From Anaerolineae bacterium (GTDB lineage Bacteria; Chloroflexota; Anaerolineae; JAFGEY01): a stretch of DNA of 64,000 nt. Below are positions 42,888 to 51,157 of this stretch, one piece after another. The translations under genes and the position numbers were made by a program. The stretch lies in NCBI GenBank assembly GCA_016929775.1, contig JAFGIE010000243.1, positions 1-64,000 on the forward strand, in the 5' to 3' direction. The notes under the pieces were generated by a model. The model searched no databases. It saw only the letters and a program-made list of their open reading frames with translations, and was not told where the DNA came from. The stretch's first letter is position 1. Each line of letters begins with the position of its first letter.

Positions 42888-43811
42888 CTACTCGGTTACC
42901 CGAAAGAGCGCCTGCGCGGTCACCGTCAGCGCCTCCAGGCGGGCAATGACCACGTATTGCCCTGTGGCGATAGTAGACGGTACGGTATAGGTCAACGGGC
43001 CGATCTCTCCGCGGTCGTCCGCATACATCGCATTCCCGATCTGTATGTCGGGCGGCGCCCAGTAAAAGGTGTGCTCGGCGTACGGCGTGAAATGACGTCC
43101 GGTGATCGTGATCGTGATGCCAGCTGGACCCGACGGAGGCTCGATCTGCAGGGCGGGCGTCGGCGTCGCGGTCGCGGTCGGCACCTCTTCGGACGAAGCG
43201 GTCGCCGTCGCCGTCGCCGTCTCGGGAGGGACCTCTGTGGACGTTTCCGTCGCCGTAGGCGTTGCCGTGGCAGTCTCGGTCGCAGTCGGCGTCAGCGTGG
43301 CAGTTGCCGTACCTGTCGCCGTGGGCGTGATCGTCGGCGTTTCGGTCGCTGTCTCTGTGGGGGTCGACGTGATCGTCGGAGAAGGCTCCTGCGTCGGTGT
43401 AGGCGGCAGCGTCGGCGTCGCGGTCGCCGTTGGGCGCAGCGTTGCCGTCGGCAGCGCGATCGTTGGCGTCCACGTCGGCGTTGCCGTCGCTACGAGGCGA
43501 AAGTCCTGACTCAACGCCCACCCCCCCAGGCAGTAGCAGGGCAGAGTGGACAATATGATCGCAACCAGTACGCCATAGATGGTCCGCTGACGAGGCTGCA
43601 GACTAGCATACCACGCCCGAAACCCTCGAAACACTGCTTCCGCCCCCGCCGATGGCCCGTCCCATCCCAGGAGAGATCCCCAACACACCCACCCGCTGTA
43701 CACAGCCGTCCGCGTGCCCCGGCGCCGCCCCATCGGCCTCTCTGCCAGCGGCGCCTGACCGCGCGCCATCATATCACCTTTGCCGTGACTTGTCAACCAC
43801 TCGCGAGACAT
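42888..43811 (-). CDS. Membrane-anchored Thr/Pro/Ala-rich protein with C-terminal IPT/TIG domain
   Basis: 307 residues from the ATG at 43811, which has AGGGGAG nine bases upstream; ATG 43772 with AAGGTG is the alternative. A membrane segment at about 78-98 is followed by about 110 residues of TxT/ATP/PTP repeats (PTATATPT, TPTETATETPT), then IEPPSGPAGITITITGRHF, the beginning of an IPT/TIG immunoglobulin-like domain. The design is a stalk holding a domain away from the cell. It leads the M42 gene cluster, though the peptidases themselves are cytoplasmic. Confidence 0.75.
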   Translation of the reverse strand: MSREWLTSHGKGDMMARGQAPLAERPMGRRRGTRTAVYSGWVCWGSLLGWDGPSAGAEAVFRGFRAWYASLQPRQRTIYGVLVAIILSTLPCYCLGGWALSQDFRLVATATPTWTPTIALPTATLRPTATATPTLPPTPTQEPSPTITSTPTETATETPTITPTATGTATATLTPTATETATATPTATETSTEVPPETATATATASSEEVPTATATPTPALQIEPPSGPAGITITITGRHFTPYAEHTFYWAPPDIQIGNAMYADDRGEIGPLTYTVPSTIATGQYVVIARLEALTVTAQALFRVTE

Positions 43812-43841
43812 TTGATCTCATCTCCCCTGATCGTGTATAAT
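43812..43841 (+). promoter_or_regulatory. Promoter for the transglutaminase gene
   Basis: TTGATC (43812-43817), 18-nt spacer, perfect TATAAT (43836-43841). The start codon is at 44084, giving a long leader of about 235 nt whose first bases form a GTGGC/GCCAC hairpin (43851-43864). Confidence 0.75.
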
Positions 43842-44083
43842 CCGTGACGTGTGGCGAACGCCACTAGCTCGTGCCCCGCTGTGACGCCGCCTGGCGCCTT
43901 CCCCTGCGACAGGGCAGCGCCTGACTGGCGCCGCAGCACACTGCGATCGCGAGCCTCGATCAGGCAGGGCGGGGATCGCTGTAAGAAATGGGCGCGCGCC
44001 GCATCCTACAGATGATACCAGCATCGTTCCAGTCTCGCGACCGGCTACACGGGTCGCGCGCGAGCTGACTAGACGGAGGTCAT

Positions 44084-46357
44084 ATGGCAACCCTGGCCCT
44101 CAATCGCCGGCGGTTCCAGTTCCGGCTTGATGAGGGATGGTCCCTCTTTGCGTTCCTGTCTCTGGCCCTGATCATGGTCACGTGGTCGATCAGCGAAGCG
44201 GGGTACGACGAGAGCCTGGATCACGTCGTGTTCGTGACCGTGGGCAGCATTGCTGCCAGCCTCTTCCTCGCCAAGAGCCGCCTACCCTGGTTCCTGGCGC
44301 ACACGTTCAGTTTGGTCTACGGCATTGCTTGGAACGCGTTCATCATCAGCTACCAGCTACCGGCGACGTTTTCTGCGCGTGAGAAGCTCCTGGAACTCGG
44401 CTACCGCATCGGGTCCTGGTTCCAGGGGACCGTCCTCAGCGGCGAGGTCGGCACCGACCCGCTGATGTTCACCGTGGTCATGTCGATCCTCTTTTGGTTC
44501 ATGGCTTACTTTGCGCTCTGGTTCACATTCCGCGCCCACAACCTGTGGGCTGCGCTCCTCCCCAGCGGCGTCACGCTGCTGATCAACCTGTACTACGGGC
44601 CGGAGCGCATCTCCTTCGTCCTGGTTCCCTACCTGCTGTTCATCCTGCTCTACATCGTGCGCTACAACCTCTTTGCGCAGGAGTCGGGGTGGCGCGAGCG
44701 GCGTGTGCGATATGACACGGACATCGTGTACACCTTCCTGCGCTACGGGACCACGCTCGCCATGATCGTGATCGCCGTCGCCTGGGTTGTGCCGTCGGCA
44801 GCTGCGAGCGAGCGCGCTGAGGTGTTCTTTTCCCGCTTTGGCGAGCCCTGGGATCAGGTCAAGGAGGAGTGGATCCGGCTCTTCTCTACCCTCCAGTCTG
44901 AGCGCACCCAGCCCAGCTACGGGAGCTTTGGCAACTCGCTCGCCCTCAGTGGCCCCGTCAGCCTGGGAAGCATCACCCTCATGGACGTGCAGGCCAACTC
45001 GGGGCGCTACTGGCGCGCCGCCGTGTACGACGAGTACGATGGGCAGGGCTGGACGCTGAGCGAATCCAGGTCGGCGTTTCTGGAACCGGGCGAACGTCCC
45101 GGCGAGATGCCTGCCTACGAGGCACGCAAGGTCATCACACAGACCTTTACCCTCTACATGCCGGGCAGCACGCAGCTCTACGGGCTGAGCCAACCCGAGC
45201 TGTACAGCATGCCCACTCGCGCCGAGCTGCTCGAGGCAGGCGGCGATGCCGAAGAACCACTCATCGACACGCTCTCCCTGGTCCACAGCCGCTACAAGCT
45301 CAAGAGCGCCGAGACCTACTATGTCGTCTCCACGATCCCGATGGCGGAGGAAAACGCCATGCGGCTCGCCGGACAAGAGTACCCCTCCTGGCTGGACCGC
45401 TACTTCCAGCTGCCCGATGACCTGCCGGAGCGGGTGCGCACCCTCGCCCAGGAGGTGACCGCCGGGAGCGACAACGCCTACGACAAGGCGCGTGCGATCG
45501 AGACCTTCCTGCGCGAGTACGAGTACAACGAGCAGATCGAGGAACCCCCGCTCGGCGTCGACCGCGTGGACTATTTCCTGTTCGAGATGAAAGAGGGATA
45601 CTGCAACTACTATGCATCGGCCATGGTCGTCATGGCCCGATCCGTCGGGATCCCGGCACGCCTTGCCGCCGGGTATGCACGCGGCGACTGGGAGGCAGAC
45701 GCCCAGGTCTACCGCGTCCGGCAGCACCACTCCCACGCCTGGGTCGAGGTCTACTTGCCCCGCTTTGGCTGGGTCGACTTCGAGCCCACCGCCAACGAGC
45801 CGATCATTGTCCGCCCCCGCAGCGCATCGACAGCGCGCCCCGAGATCGACGACCGGGCGGGCCCCGCGTACTGGGAGGACTATCTAGACGAAGGGTACCT
45901 CGAAGATAGCGGCGTGTTCGACCCGGAGCGGCTGGAGGTCCTGCTCGCCGAACAACGGCGGCGCGACCGCATCCGCACCCTGACCCGCGTCGGGGGCGTG
46001 TTGGGTGTGGCGATCGTGATCATCCTCATCGCCTGGTGGCAGGGCCGCAGGCAGATGGACGAGGTCCGTCCAGCGCGGACATACTATGATCGCATGATCC
46101 GCCGCGGGGATTGGTTCGGCTGCAAGATGCAGCCCGCGCATACGCCCAGCGAATATGGGGCCAAGCTGTCCGCCGCCATCCGGCGCGAGGACGCGAACGA
46201 CCTGGTGCGCCGCATCACCTACGCCTACGTCGGCGAGCGGTATGGCAACAAGAACCCCGCGCGCTACCAGCCCGACTTTGCGTGGCGCGACCTGCGACCG
46301 ATCCTCACCCGGTGGGGCATCCGCCAGCTGTGGCGCAGGCTGTGGGGCAGGGCATAG
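44084..46357 (+). CDS. Membrane transglutaminase-like protease (TgpA-type)
   Basis: 757 residues. Five to seven membrane segments in the first 240 residues, then an extracytoplasmic transglutaminase-core domain with the Cys507 (EGYCNYYASAMVV), His551 (HHSHAWVEVYL), Asp565 (WVDFEPT) triad, one more membrane helix at about 635-655 and a C-terminal DUF4129-like tail. TgpA-type proteins are linked to envelope growth as cysteine proteases or acyltransferases. An ATG after GGAGG, behind a long leader and a strong promoter. Confidence 0.9.
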   Translation: MATLALNRRRFQFRLDEGWSLFAFLSLALIMVTWSISEAGYDESLDHVVFVTVGSIAASLFLAKSRLPWFLAHTFSLVYGIAWNAFIISYQLPATFSAREKLLELGYRIGSWFQGTVLSGEVGTDPLMFTVVMSILFWFMAYFALWFTFRAHNLWAALLPSGVTLLINLYYGPERISFVLVPYLLFILLYIVRYNLFAQESGWRERRVRYDTDIVYTFLRYGTTLAMIVIAVAWVVPSAAASERAEVFFSRFGEPWDQVKEEWIRLFSTLQSERTQPSYGSFGNSLALSGPVSLGSITLMDVQANSGRYWRAAVYDEYDGQGWTLSESRSAFLEPGERPGEMPAYEARKVITQTFTLYMPGSTQLYGLSQPELYSMPTRAELLEAGGDAEEPLIDTLSLVHSRYKLKSAETYYVVSTIPMAEENAMRLAGQEYPSWLDRYFQLPDDLPERVRTLAQEVTAGSDNAYDKARAIETFLREYEYNEQIEEPPLGVDRVDYFLFEMKEGYCNYYASAMVVMARSVGIPARLAAGYARGDWEADAQVYRVRQHHSHAWVEVYLPRFGWVDFEPTANEPIIVRPRSASTARPEIDDRAGPAYWEDYLDEGYLEDSGVFDPERLEVLLAEQRRRDRIRTLTRVGGVLGVAIVIILIAWWQGRRQMDEVRPARTYYDRMIRRGDWFGCKMQPAHTPSEYGAKLSAAIRREDANDLVRRITYAYVGERYGNKNPARYQPDFAWRDLRPILTRWGIRQLWRRLWGRA

Positions 46358-46382
46358 CGCACTGACGCCTGGAAAGAATAAC

Positions 46383-46410
46383 GGGGCCGTCGAGACGTCT
46401 CGACGGCCCC
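46383..46410. terminator. Perfect 28-nt palindrome between convergent genes
   Basis: GGGGCCGTCGAGAC followed at once by its exact complement, between the transglutaminase stop and the hpt stop. On the minus strand it is followed by GTTATTCTTT, so termination is more likely for hpt; on the plus strand there is little T. Confidence 0.72.
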
Positions 46411-46431
46411 GCTGCGTTGTCTTGGGATCGC

Positions 46432-47004
46432 TTACTCTGCGTCCTGCTCTTCGATGAACCGCCCGTACAGCTCTGGCTTGAGCGTCGCCACCAACGGCAG
46501 CTCGCGGTAGTACTGGTCCAGGTCGAGCCCGTAGCCGAACACGTACTTGTCCGGGATCGAAAAGCCCTGATAGTCCACCTCGATCGGCACCTGCCGGCGC
46601 GACGGCTTGTCCAACAAGCAGCACACGCGCAGCGAAGCGGGATTGCGTGTCCTGAGCAGGCGGAGGATGTAATCCAGCGTGTGCCCGGTGTCGATGATGT
46701 CCTCGACGATCAGGACGTGCCGGTCCTTGATATCGGCGCCCAGGTCCATCAGGATGCGGACGATGCCGCTCGACTCGCGCACGCCCGTGTCATAGCTCGA
46801 GACCGCCATAAAGTCGATGCTGTGTGGGATCGTGATCTGCCGCATCAGGTCGGTGAGGAACACAACCCCGCCCTTGAGCACGCAGATCAGGAGTAGGTCC
46901 TTGCCCTGATAGTCAGACGAGATCTGCGCCCCCAGTTCAGCCACGCGAGCCTCCAGCGTCGCCTGGGAGATCAGCACCTCATCGACATAGTCCTGCCACT
47001 GCAT
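46432..47004 (-). CDS. hpt: Hypoxanthine phosphoribosyltransferase
   Basis: 190 residues with the PRPP-binding motif VLIVEDIIDTGHTLDYIL and LICVLKGGVVFL. Converts hypoxanthine or guanine plus PRPP to IMP or GMP, in purine salvage. It lies 15 bp after tdk, so two salvage genes end the ribosomal-protein operon. Confidence 0.94.
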   Translation of the reverse strand: MQWQDYVDEVLISQATLEARVAELGAQISSDYQGKDLLLICVLKGGVVFLTDLMRQITIPHSIDFMAVSSYDTGVRESSGIVRILMDLGADIKDRHVLIVEDIIDTGHTLDYILRLLRTRNPASLRVCCLLDKPSRRQVPIEVDYQGFSIPDKYVFGYGLDLDQYYRELPLVATLKPELYGRFIEEQDAE

Positions 47005-47019
47005 GTGCGATCCGTTCGC

Positions 47020-47613
47020 CTACACTGACTGCGCCGGTTTCCCCGGCACCTCGTGGTGCGCACGGCACCGCGCCTCATAGACCTCGCTCGCGCCGACCAG
47101 GATCACCGGATCCCCGTACGAAGCGGGCTTGCCGTCGATCAGGCGCTGCGTGCGCGTCGCTGGCTGTCCACAGATCACACAGATCGCGTGCAGCTTGTCG
47201 ACTTGCTCCGCCTCCGCCATCAGCAACGGCATCGGGCCAAACGGCTCGCCCCGGAAGTCCATGTCCAGCCCGCTGACGATCACCCGCACCCCGCGGTTCG
47301 CCAGCTGGTTGACCACGTCCGCGATGCGCCAATCAAAGAACTGCACCTCGTCCACCGCGACGACCGTCGTATCGGGCTCGGTCATACGCAGGATCATCTC
47401 CGCCTCGGCAACCGGGATCGCCTCCGTCTGCAGCCCATTGTGCGACGTGATCTGCTCGACCGCATAGCGGTTGTCGATCACAGGCTTGAACACCTGCACC
47501 TTTTGCCTGGCGATCTGCGCGCGGCGCACACGGCGGATCAGCTCCTCCGTTTTGCCGCTGAACATGCTGCCGCAGATGACTTCGACCCACCCAGTAGGTT
47601 TCGCCAGACCCAC
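47020..47613 (-). CDS. tdk: Thymidine kinase (type II)
   Basis: 197 residues. P-loop [22 protein letters not shown], and the zinc cysteines in [13 protein letters not shown] with a later CRAHH. Phosphorylates thymidine in pyrimidine salvage. Follows rpmE by 77 bp on the same strand. Confidence 0.95.
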   Translation of the reverse strand: MGLAKPTGWVEVICGSMFSGKTEELIRRVRRAQIARQKVQVFKPVIDNRYAVEQITSHNGLQTEAIPVAEAEMILRMTEPDTTVVAVDEVQFFDWRIADVVNQLANRGVRVIVSGLDMDFRGEPFGPMPLLMAEAEQVDKLHAICVICGQPATRTQRLIDGKPASYGDPVILVGASEVYEARCRAHHEVPGKPAQSV

Positions 47614-47690
47614 ATCGCCTCCTCACGGAGCGCGGGCGCCGCCCCGGAGGAGCGCGCACGCCCGCGGTTCAGGTTGGCACGGTCGACCGC

Positions 47691-47939
47691 CTACTCGGCA
47701 GCCTGCGCCTCGCCTTCAGCGCCTGGCTGTGCAGCTTGCGCCTGCCGGAGCCGCCGGTAGAAGCGGTCAACCCGTCCCTCCGAGTCGACAATGCGCTGCT
47801 CACCCGTAAAGAACGGATGGCACGCCGAACACACGTCGGTGCGCACCTCGGGTTGCGTTGAACCGGTCGTCCAGGTGTTGCCGCACGCGCAGCGTACAAC
47901 CGCATTTGGATAGTACTTGGGATGGATCCCTTCCTTCAT
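47691..47939 (-). CDS. rpmE: 50S ribosomal protein bL31 (zinc-binding form)
   Basis: 82 residues: [17 protein letters not shown] with the first zinc cysteines, [13 protein letters not shown] with the second pair, and VDRFYRR. A 15-20-residue Ala/Gln/Glu-rich tail goes beyond the usual length. Start 47939 is 4 bp after the rpmA stop, so it is coupled. Confidence 0.95.
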   Translation of the reverse strand: MKEGIHPKYYPNAVVRCACGNTWTTGSTQPEVRTDVCSACHPFFTGEQRIVDSEGRVDRFYRRLRQAQAAQPGAEGEAQAAE

Positions 47940-47943
47940 CGTT

Positions 47944-48204
47944 CTATTCCCTCTCCGGGTACACACTGACTTGCTTGCGACCCTGGGCGGCGTACTCGTA
48001 CTTGACGAACCCTTCCTCGGTCGCATAGATGGTATAGTCCCTGCCCATCCCCACGTTCGCCCCAGGATGGATCCGGGTGCCGCACTGTCGGACGAGGATG
48101 TTGCCCGGGATCACGTATTGCCCGCCGAACTTTTTGATCCCGCGGCGCTTCGACTTGCTGTCTCGCCCGTTTCGCGCTGAACCACCACTCTTCTTGTGCG
48201 CCAT
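47944..48204 (-). CDS. rpmA: 50S ribosomal protein bL27
   Basis: 86 residues, starting directly [16 protein letters not shown], so without the cleavable N-terminal extension found in Firmicutes. [17 protein letters not shown] and [16 protein letters not shown] are conserved. The N-terminus reaches the peptidyl-transferase centre. Follows rplU by 12 bp. Confidence 0.97.
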   Translation of the reverse strand: MAHKKSGGSARNGRDSKSKRRGIKKFGGQYVIPGNILVRQCGTRIHPGANVGMGRDYTIYATEEGFVKYEYAAQGRKQVSVYPERE

Positions 48205-48216
48205 ATCCGTACTCCT

Positions 48217-48525
48217 CTACACCACGATCTCGTCAATGTGCAGCCGGGTGTATCGCTGGCGGTGTCCGAGCCGCCGACGGTACCGGTTTCCATTGTACTT
48301 GAAGATCCGCACCTTGGGCCCCTTGTGCTGCTCAGCCACGGTCGCCTTGACCAGCGCACCCTCGACGGTTGGCGTCCCAACAGAGACCGCACCCTCGTCA
48401 ACGACCATCAGTACCTGGTCCAGCTCAACCTGCTCACCCGCTTCCTGGGGTAGCATCTCGACGTCGAGCAACTGCCCGGTGCTTACCTTGTATTGCTTTC
48501 CACCCATCTCAACGATTGCGTACAC
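48217..48525 (-). CDS. rplU: 50S ribosomal protein bL21
   Basis: 102 residues with MYAIVEMGGKQYKVSTGQ at the N-terminus and KYNGNRYRRRLGHRQRYT near the end. GTG start at 48525 after CCAGGAGGACG. First gene of rplU-rpmA-rpmE-tdk-hpt, behind a consensus promoter and a leader of about 110 nt. Confidence 0.97.
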   Translation of the reverse strand: MYAIVEMGGKQYKVSTGQLLDVEMLPQEAGEQVELDQVLMVVDEGAVSVGTPTVEGALVKATVAEQHKGPKVRIFKYNGNRYRRRLGHRQRYTRLHIDEIVV

Positions 48526-48840
48526 GACACGTCCTCCTGGACAGCTTGAGGCAAAGAAAATCCCCCGCTCAGCCTGCAGACAGGGACCCGTGCCTCCCTA
48601 GAGGTGTGATCCCCACTCGGGGGTGTCGACTGCCAGCGAACGGTTATTATACCCGCACTGCCTGCTCCTGTCAAATATCTCATGTGTCCGACCCTTCTCA
48701 GGTCAGCAGTAGGCAGACGCGACATAGTACATTCCTATTACGCCCTACCCTAGATTCGCATGGGTGCGAGGTAGCGGTTTCGCCCTTGCCATCGCGCCGA
48801 CCCTACGCTAAGATGGAGGAGCCAGAGAAGGATCTCGCAC
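48526..48840. other. Divergent intergenic region with the rplU leader
   Basis: 315 bp without a gene. The right part holds the rplU promoter (48646-48674); from there to 48526 is a leader of about 110 nt containing several short GC stems (e.g. CCCC/GGGG near 48610-48622) that could be an autoregulatory leader, as known for L21 in some bacteria. The remaining 165 bp up to the Usp gene show no clear promoter to me, apart from a GGAGGAG near 48812. Confidence 0.4.
48646..48674 (-). promoter_or_regulatory. Promoter for the rplU operon
   Basis: Full consensus on the minus strand: TTGACA (48674-48669), 17-nt spacer, TATAAT (48651-48646). The strongest promoter in the window, as expected for ribosomal protein genes. 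Confidence 0.92.
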
Positions 48841-49608
48841 ATGAGACGCATTCTGCTTGCGGTCGGCGACACGGCGACAACGCTGCAAGCCGCCCGCCAC
48901 ATCCGACCATGGCTCCGTGAGCGCGAGACCTCGCTCACGCTGATCTCGGTGATCGCGCCAGGCACACTCTCGCCGCTGTCCCCCCTCAAACACGTGCTCG
49001 AGCAGGTGGAGGCAGTCTTTACAGGCGCTGAGGAGCAGCCCGGCATCATCGTGCGCGTGGGGCAGGATCCCGCTGCCGAGATCTGCCGCGAGGCGAGAGA
49101 GGGCGCCTATGACCTGCTCGCGCTCGGGCTCCACGGACACGGCACGCTGGATGGCACGCTGGACGACGCCTGTCGCGCCATCCTCGCCGCGTGCGACATC
49201 CCGGTGCTGATCACACCCCCTGTGCTGCACGTTGGGATGACGCCCCAGGTGCTGTTCGTCGTGGATCGAGCGGTCGCGCCTGACGACACCGTGCGCTGGC
49301 TCGCCGCACAGTGCCAGACGCAGCACCTCAACGCCATCCTCTGCGCCCGCAATGCCGAAGAGACGACACCGCTCCACGACCTGCTCGCCAGCGTGGGAGT
49401 GCTGTCCCAGCTCTTCCTCTGCCCCGATCTCACGCCGGGCGAGATCCACAGACTCGCCAAGGATCGCCGGGTGCGTTGGCTCGTGCTGCCGGCGCAGGAC
49501 GGCGCAACCGGCGCCGCGGCGCGCGCGCCGGTCGAGGAGGTGCTTGGGACAGCGACGTGCCCCGTGTTGATCGTGCCCGGCGCTGCCGCCGACCGGCAGG
49601 CGTCGTAG
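48841..49608 (+). CDS. Tandem universal-stress-protein-like protein
   Basis: 255 residues with two Usp-like folds. The first (1-130) has RRILLAVGD and LALGLHGHGTLDGTL; the second (about 135-250) has QVLFVVDRAV and WLVLPAQD, ending CPVLIVPG. The ATP-binding glycines are only partly kept, so nucleotide binding is doubtful. AAGGAT lies 8 nt before the ATG. Divergent from rplU; monocistronic. Confidence 0.8.
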   Translation: MRRILLAVGDTATTLQAARHIRPWLRERETSLTLISVIAPGTLSPLSPLKHVLEQVEAVFTGAEEQPGIIVRVGQDPAAEICREAREGAYDLLALGLHGHGTLDGTLDDACRAILAACDIPVLITPPVLHVGMTPQVLFVVDRAVAPDDTVRWLAAQCQTQHLNAILCARNAEETTPLHDLLASVGVLSQLFLCPDLTPGEIHRLAKDRRVRWLVLPAQDGATGAAARAPVEEVLGTATCPVLIVPGAAADRQAS

Positions 49609-49660
49609 CGCGACCGCTGGCATCTCGTTTCCGGTGCTCCTCAGACCTCGGTCCAGAGAC

Positions 49661-49689
49661 TTGCTTGCTCCCCCTTACTGTGGTAGAAT
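49661..49689 (+). promoter_or_regulatory. Promoter for the Wzz/BY-kinase/nucleotidyltransferase operon
   Basis: TTGCTT (49661-49666), 17-nt spacer, TAGAAT (49684-49689), 55 nt before the ATG at 49744. Confidence 0.65.
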
Positions 49690-49743
49690 AGCGCGTTGTC
49701 CTGCGGATCCGTTCCCACGCCAGCAAGTGGAGAACACACGTTT

Positions 49744-50415
49744 ATGGAGCTTCAAGGGTACATCCGTATTGTGCGCAGACGGGCCTGGATCGTCGTCCTG
49801 CTCGCGATCCTGACTGCGGTTGCGGCGTTCGGGTTCAGCCGCCTGCAAACCACCATCTACCAGGCGAGCGTCAACCTTACCGTACGACCGGCACGCGCCG
49901 ACTGGGGCCTGGGCCAAACCGTGGGCACGCTCTTGCGCAGCTTGGCGGGCGACATCACGACCCATCGTTTCTTGGGCCGCGTCATCGATCAAGCCCAGCT
50001 CGATACGACCACCGATGACCTGCTCGACGGCAAGACCGTCTTTGTCAAGGATGAAGCCGCCGACTTTACGATCACGATCACCGTGCGCGATCCGAGCGAG
50101 CACGTCGCAGTCGAGATCGTCAACACCATCGCGACCTTGTTCAAGGAGGAGCGCGATGCCTGGAACCAGCTGCAGGACAAGCGGGACCGGATCGATGTGG
50201 AGATCCGGGACAAGGCGCGTTTCGCCAGCGTGTACTCCCCCAAGACCACGATCAACGTCGCGGCAGGGGGTGTCCTGGGCGCGCTGATCGGCGTGCTGAT
50301 CGTCGCCTTGCTGGAATGGCTACAGGCGGGCGTCGTCCACAACGCCGAAGATATGGACCGCCTGGGCATCCCGGCGCTTGGCGCCATCCCAGCGGAGTCT
50401 GGTTGGCGACGCTAG
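49744..50415 (+). CDS. Wzz-family polysaccharide chain-length/co-polymerase membrane protein
   Basis: 223 residues. MELQGYIRIVRRRAWIVVLL starts TM1, a polar extracytoplasmic domain with a short coiled stretch (FKEERDAWNQLQDKRD) follows, and TM2 near 178-200 (GGVLGALIGVLIVALLEWL) precedes a cytoplasmic tail. It is half the length of typical Wzz/CapA proteins with no room for a long coiled coil. In exopolysaccharide loci this protein partners with a BY-kinase, here encoded 50 bp downstream. GGAGA site before the ATG. Confidence 0.8.
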   Translation: MELQGYIRIVRRRAWIVVLLAILTAVAAFGFSRLQTTIYQASVNLTVRPARADWGLGQTVGTLLRSLAGDITTHRFLGRVIDQAQLDTTTDDLLDGKTVFVKDEAADFTITITVRDPSEHVAVEIVNTIATLFKEERDAWNQLQDKRDRIDVEIRDKARFASVYSPKTTINVAAGGVLGALIGVLIVALLEWLQAGVVHNAEDMDRLGIPALGAIPAESGWRR

Positions 50416-50465
50416 GCGAGATCCCGCGCCCCGGCGCACGCGCCCGTGGCGTAAAAGGAGCAGCA

Positions 50466-51128
50466 ATGGCACAATCGGATCTGATCACGCTCACCGAGCC
50501 ACGTTCGCCGATCAGCGAGGCCTATCGCACCTTGCGTACCAACCTCGAGTTCACCAGCCTCGACCACCCCCTGCGCTCGTTGCTCGTGACATCGCCAACC
50601 GACCATCCCGACACGCTGCCGGCGTTGGGCAATCTCGCGGTGATCATGGCAGAAGGTGGTCGGCGCGTGATCCTGGCAGAGGGCGACCTCCGCAGGCCAC
50701 AGCTGCACACCCTGTTCGGCGCCCACAACAACGCCGGGCTGAGCGACCTGCTGCGCGACGAGCGCAGGCTGGACGACCTGCCGTTGCAGGATACGGGCGT
50801 AGCGAGCCTGCGCCTCTTGGCGAGTGGCGCCCTTCCCCAGAACCCATCGGTCCTGCTCGGCACGGCGCGCATGAAGCAGATCCTCGATGCCCTGGTCGCG
50901 CAAGCCGACCTGGTGATCCTGAGCGCGCCGCCTGTGCTCGCGGTCACTGACGCCGCGCTGCTCGCCTCGCAGGTCGACGGCACACTGCTCGTGATCCGGG
51001 CGCGCGGCACACAAAAAGACCACGTCCAGCGCGCAAAGGCCTTGCTGGAGAAGGTCAGCGCCCGCCTGATCGGGGCAGTGCTCAGCAACGCGAGCCTGGA
51101 CAGCAGCGTGTCCAGCTACTACCAGTAG
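50466..51128 (+). CDS. CpsD/CapB-type BY-kinase homologue with degenerate ATP site
   Basis: 220 residues. The fold signatures are intact: SEAYRTLRTNLEF, DLRRPQLHTLFG, GLSDLLRDE, LRLLASGALPQNPSVLL, VTDAALLASQVDGTLLVIRA. The P-loop, normally GEGKT, is instead SPTDHPDT (43-50) with no Lys; Walker A' has EGD in place of DAD (72-74); Walker B reads VILSAPP rather than VIIDTPP. It keeps a C-terminal SSYYQ tail. It is most likely a non-catalytic regulatory partner of the Wzz protein. AAAGGAGC site before the ATG. Confidence 0.82.
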   Translation: MAQSDLITLTEPRSPISEAYRTLRTNLEFTSLDHPLRSLLVTSPTDHPDTLPALGNLAVIMAEGGRRVILAEGDLRRPQLHTLFGAHNNAGLSDLLRDERRLDDLPLQDTGVASLRLLASGALPQNPSVLLGTARMKQILDALVAQADLVILSAPPVLAVTDAALLASQVDGTLLVIRARGTQKDHVQRAKALLEKVSARLIGAVLSNASLDSSVSSYYQ

Positions 51129-51157
51129 AGGACGGATCTCGTGCAGGAGCCAGGGCG

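Noticed and set aside
43197..43498. Possible CRISPR or minisatellite in the repetitive DNA
   Set aside because: The repeat is a codon-level Thr/Pro/Ala repeat of a coding region, without regular unit length or spacers.
43102..43509. Plus-strand 135-codon frame rich in Gly/Val/Ala/Ser
   Set aside because: It is the complement of the Thr/Pro/Ala repeat of the TIG-domain protein; no ribosome site, and its composition follows from the repeat.
43850..44083. SRP RNA or another known stable RNA in the leader
   Set aside because: The conserved SRP GGAA/GGAG loop motif is not found; only short hairpins are visible.
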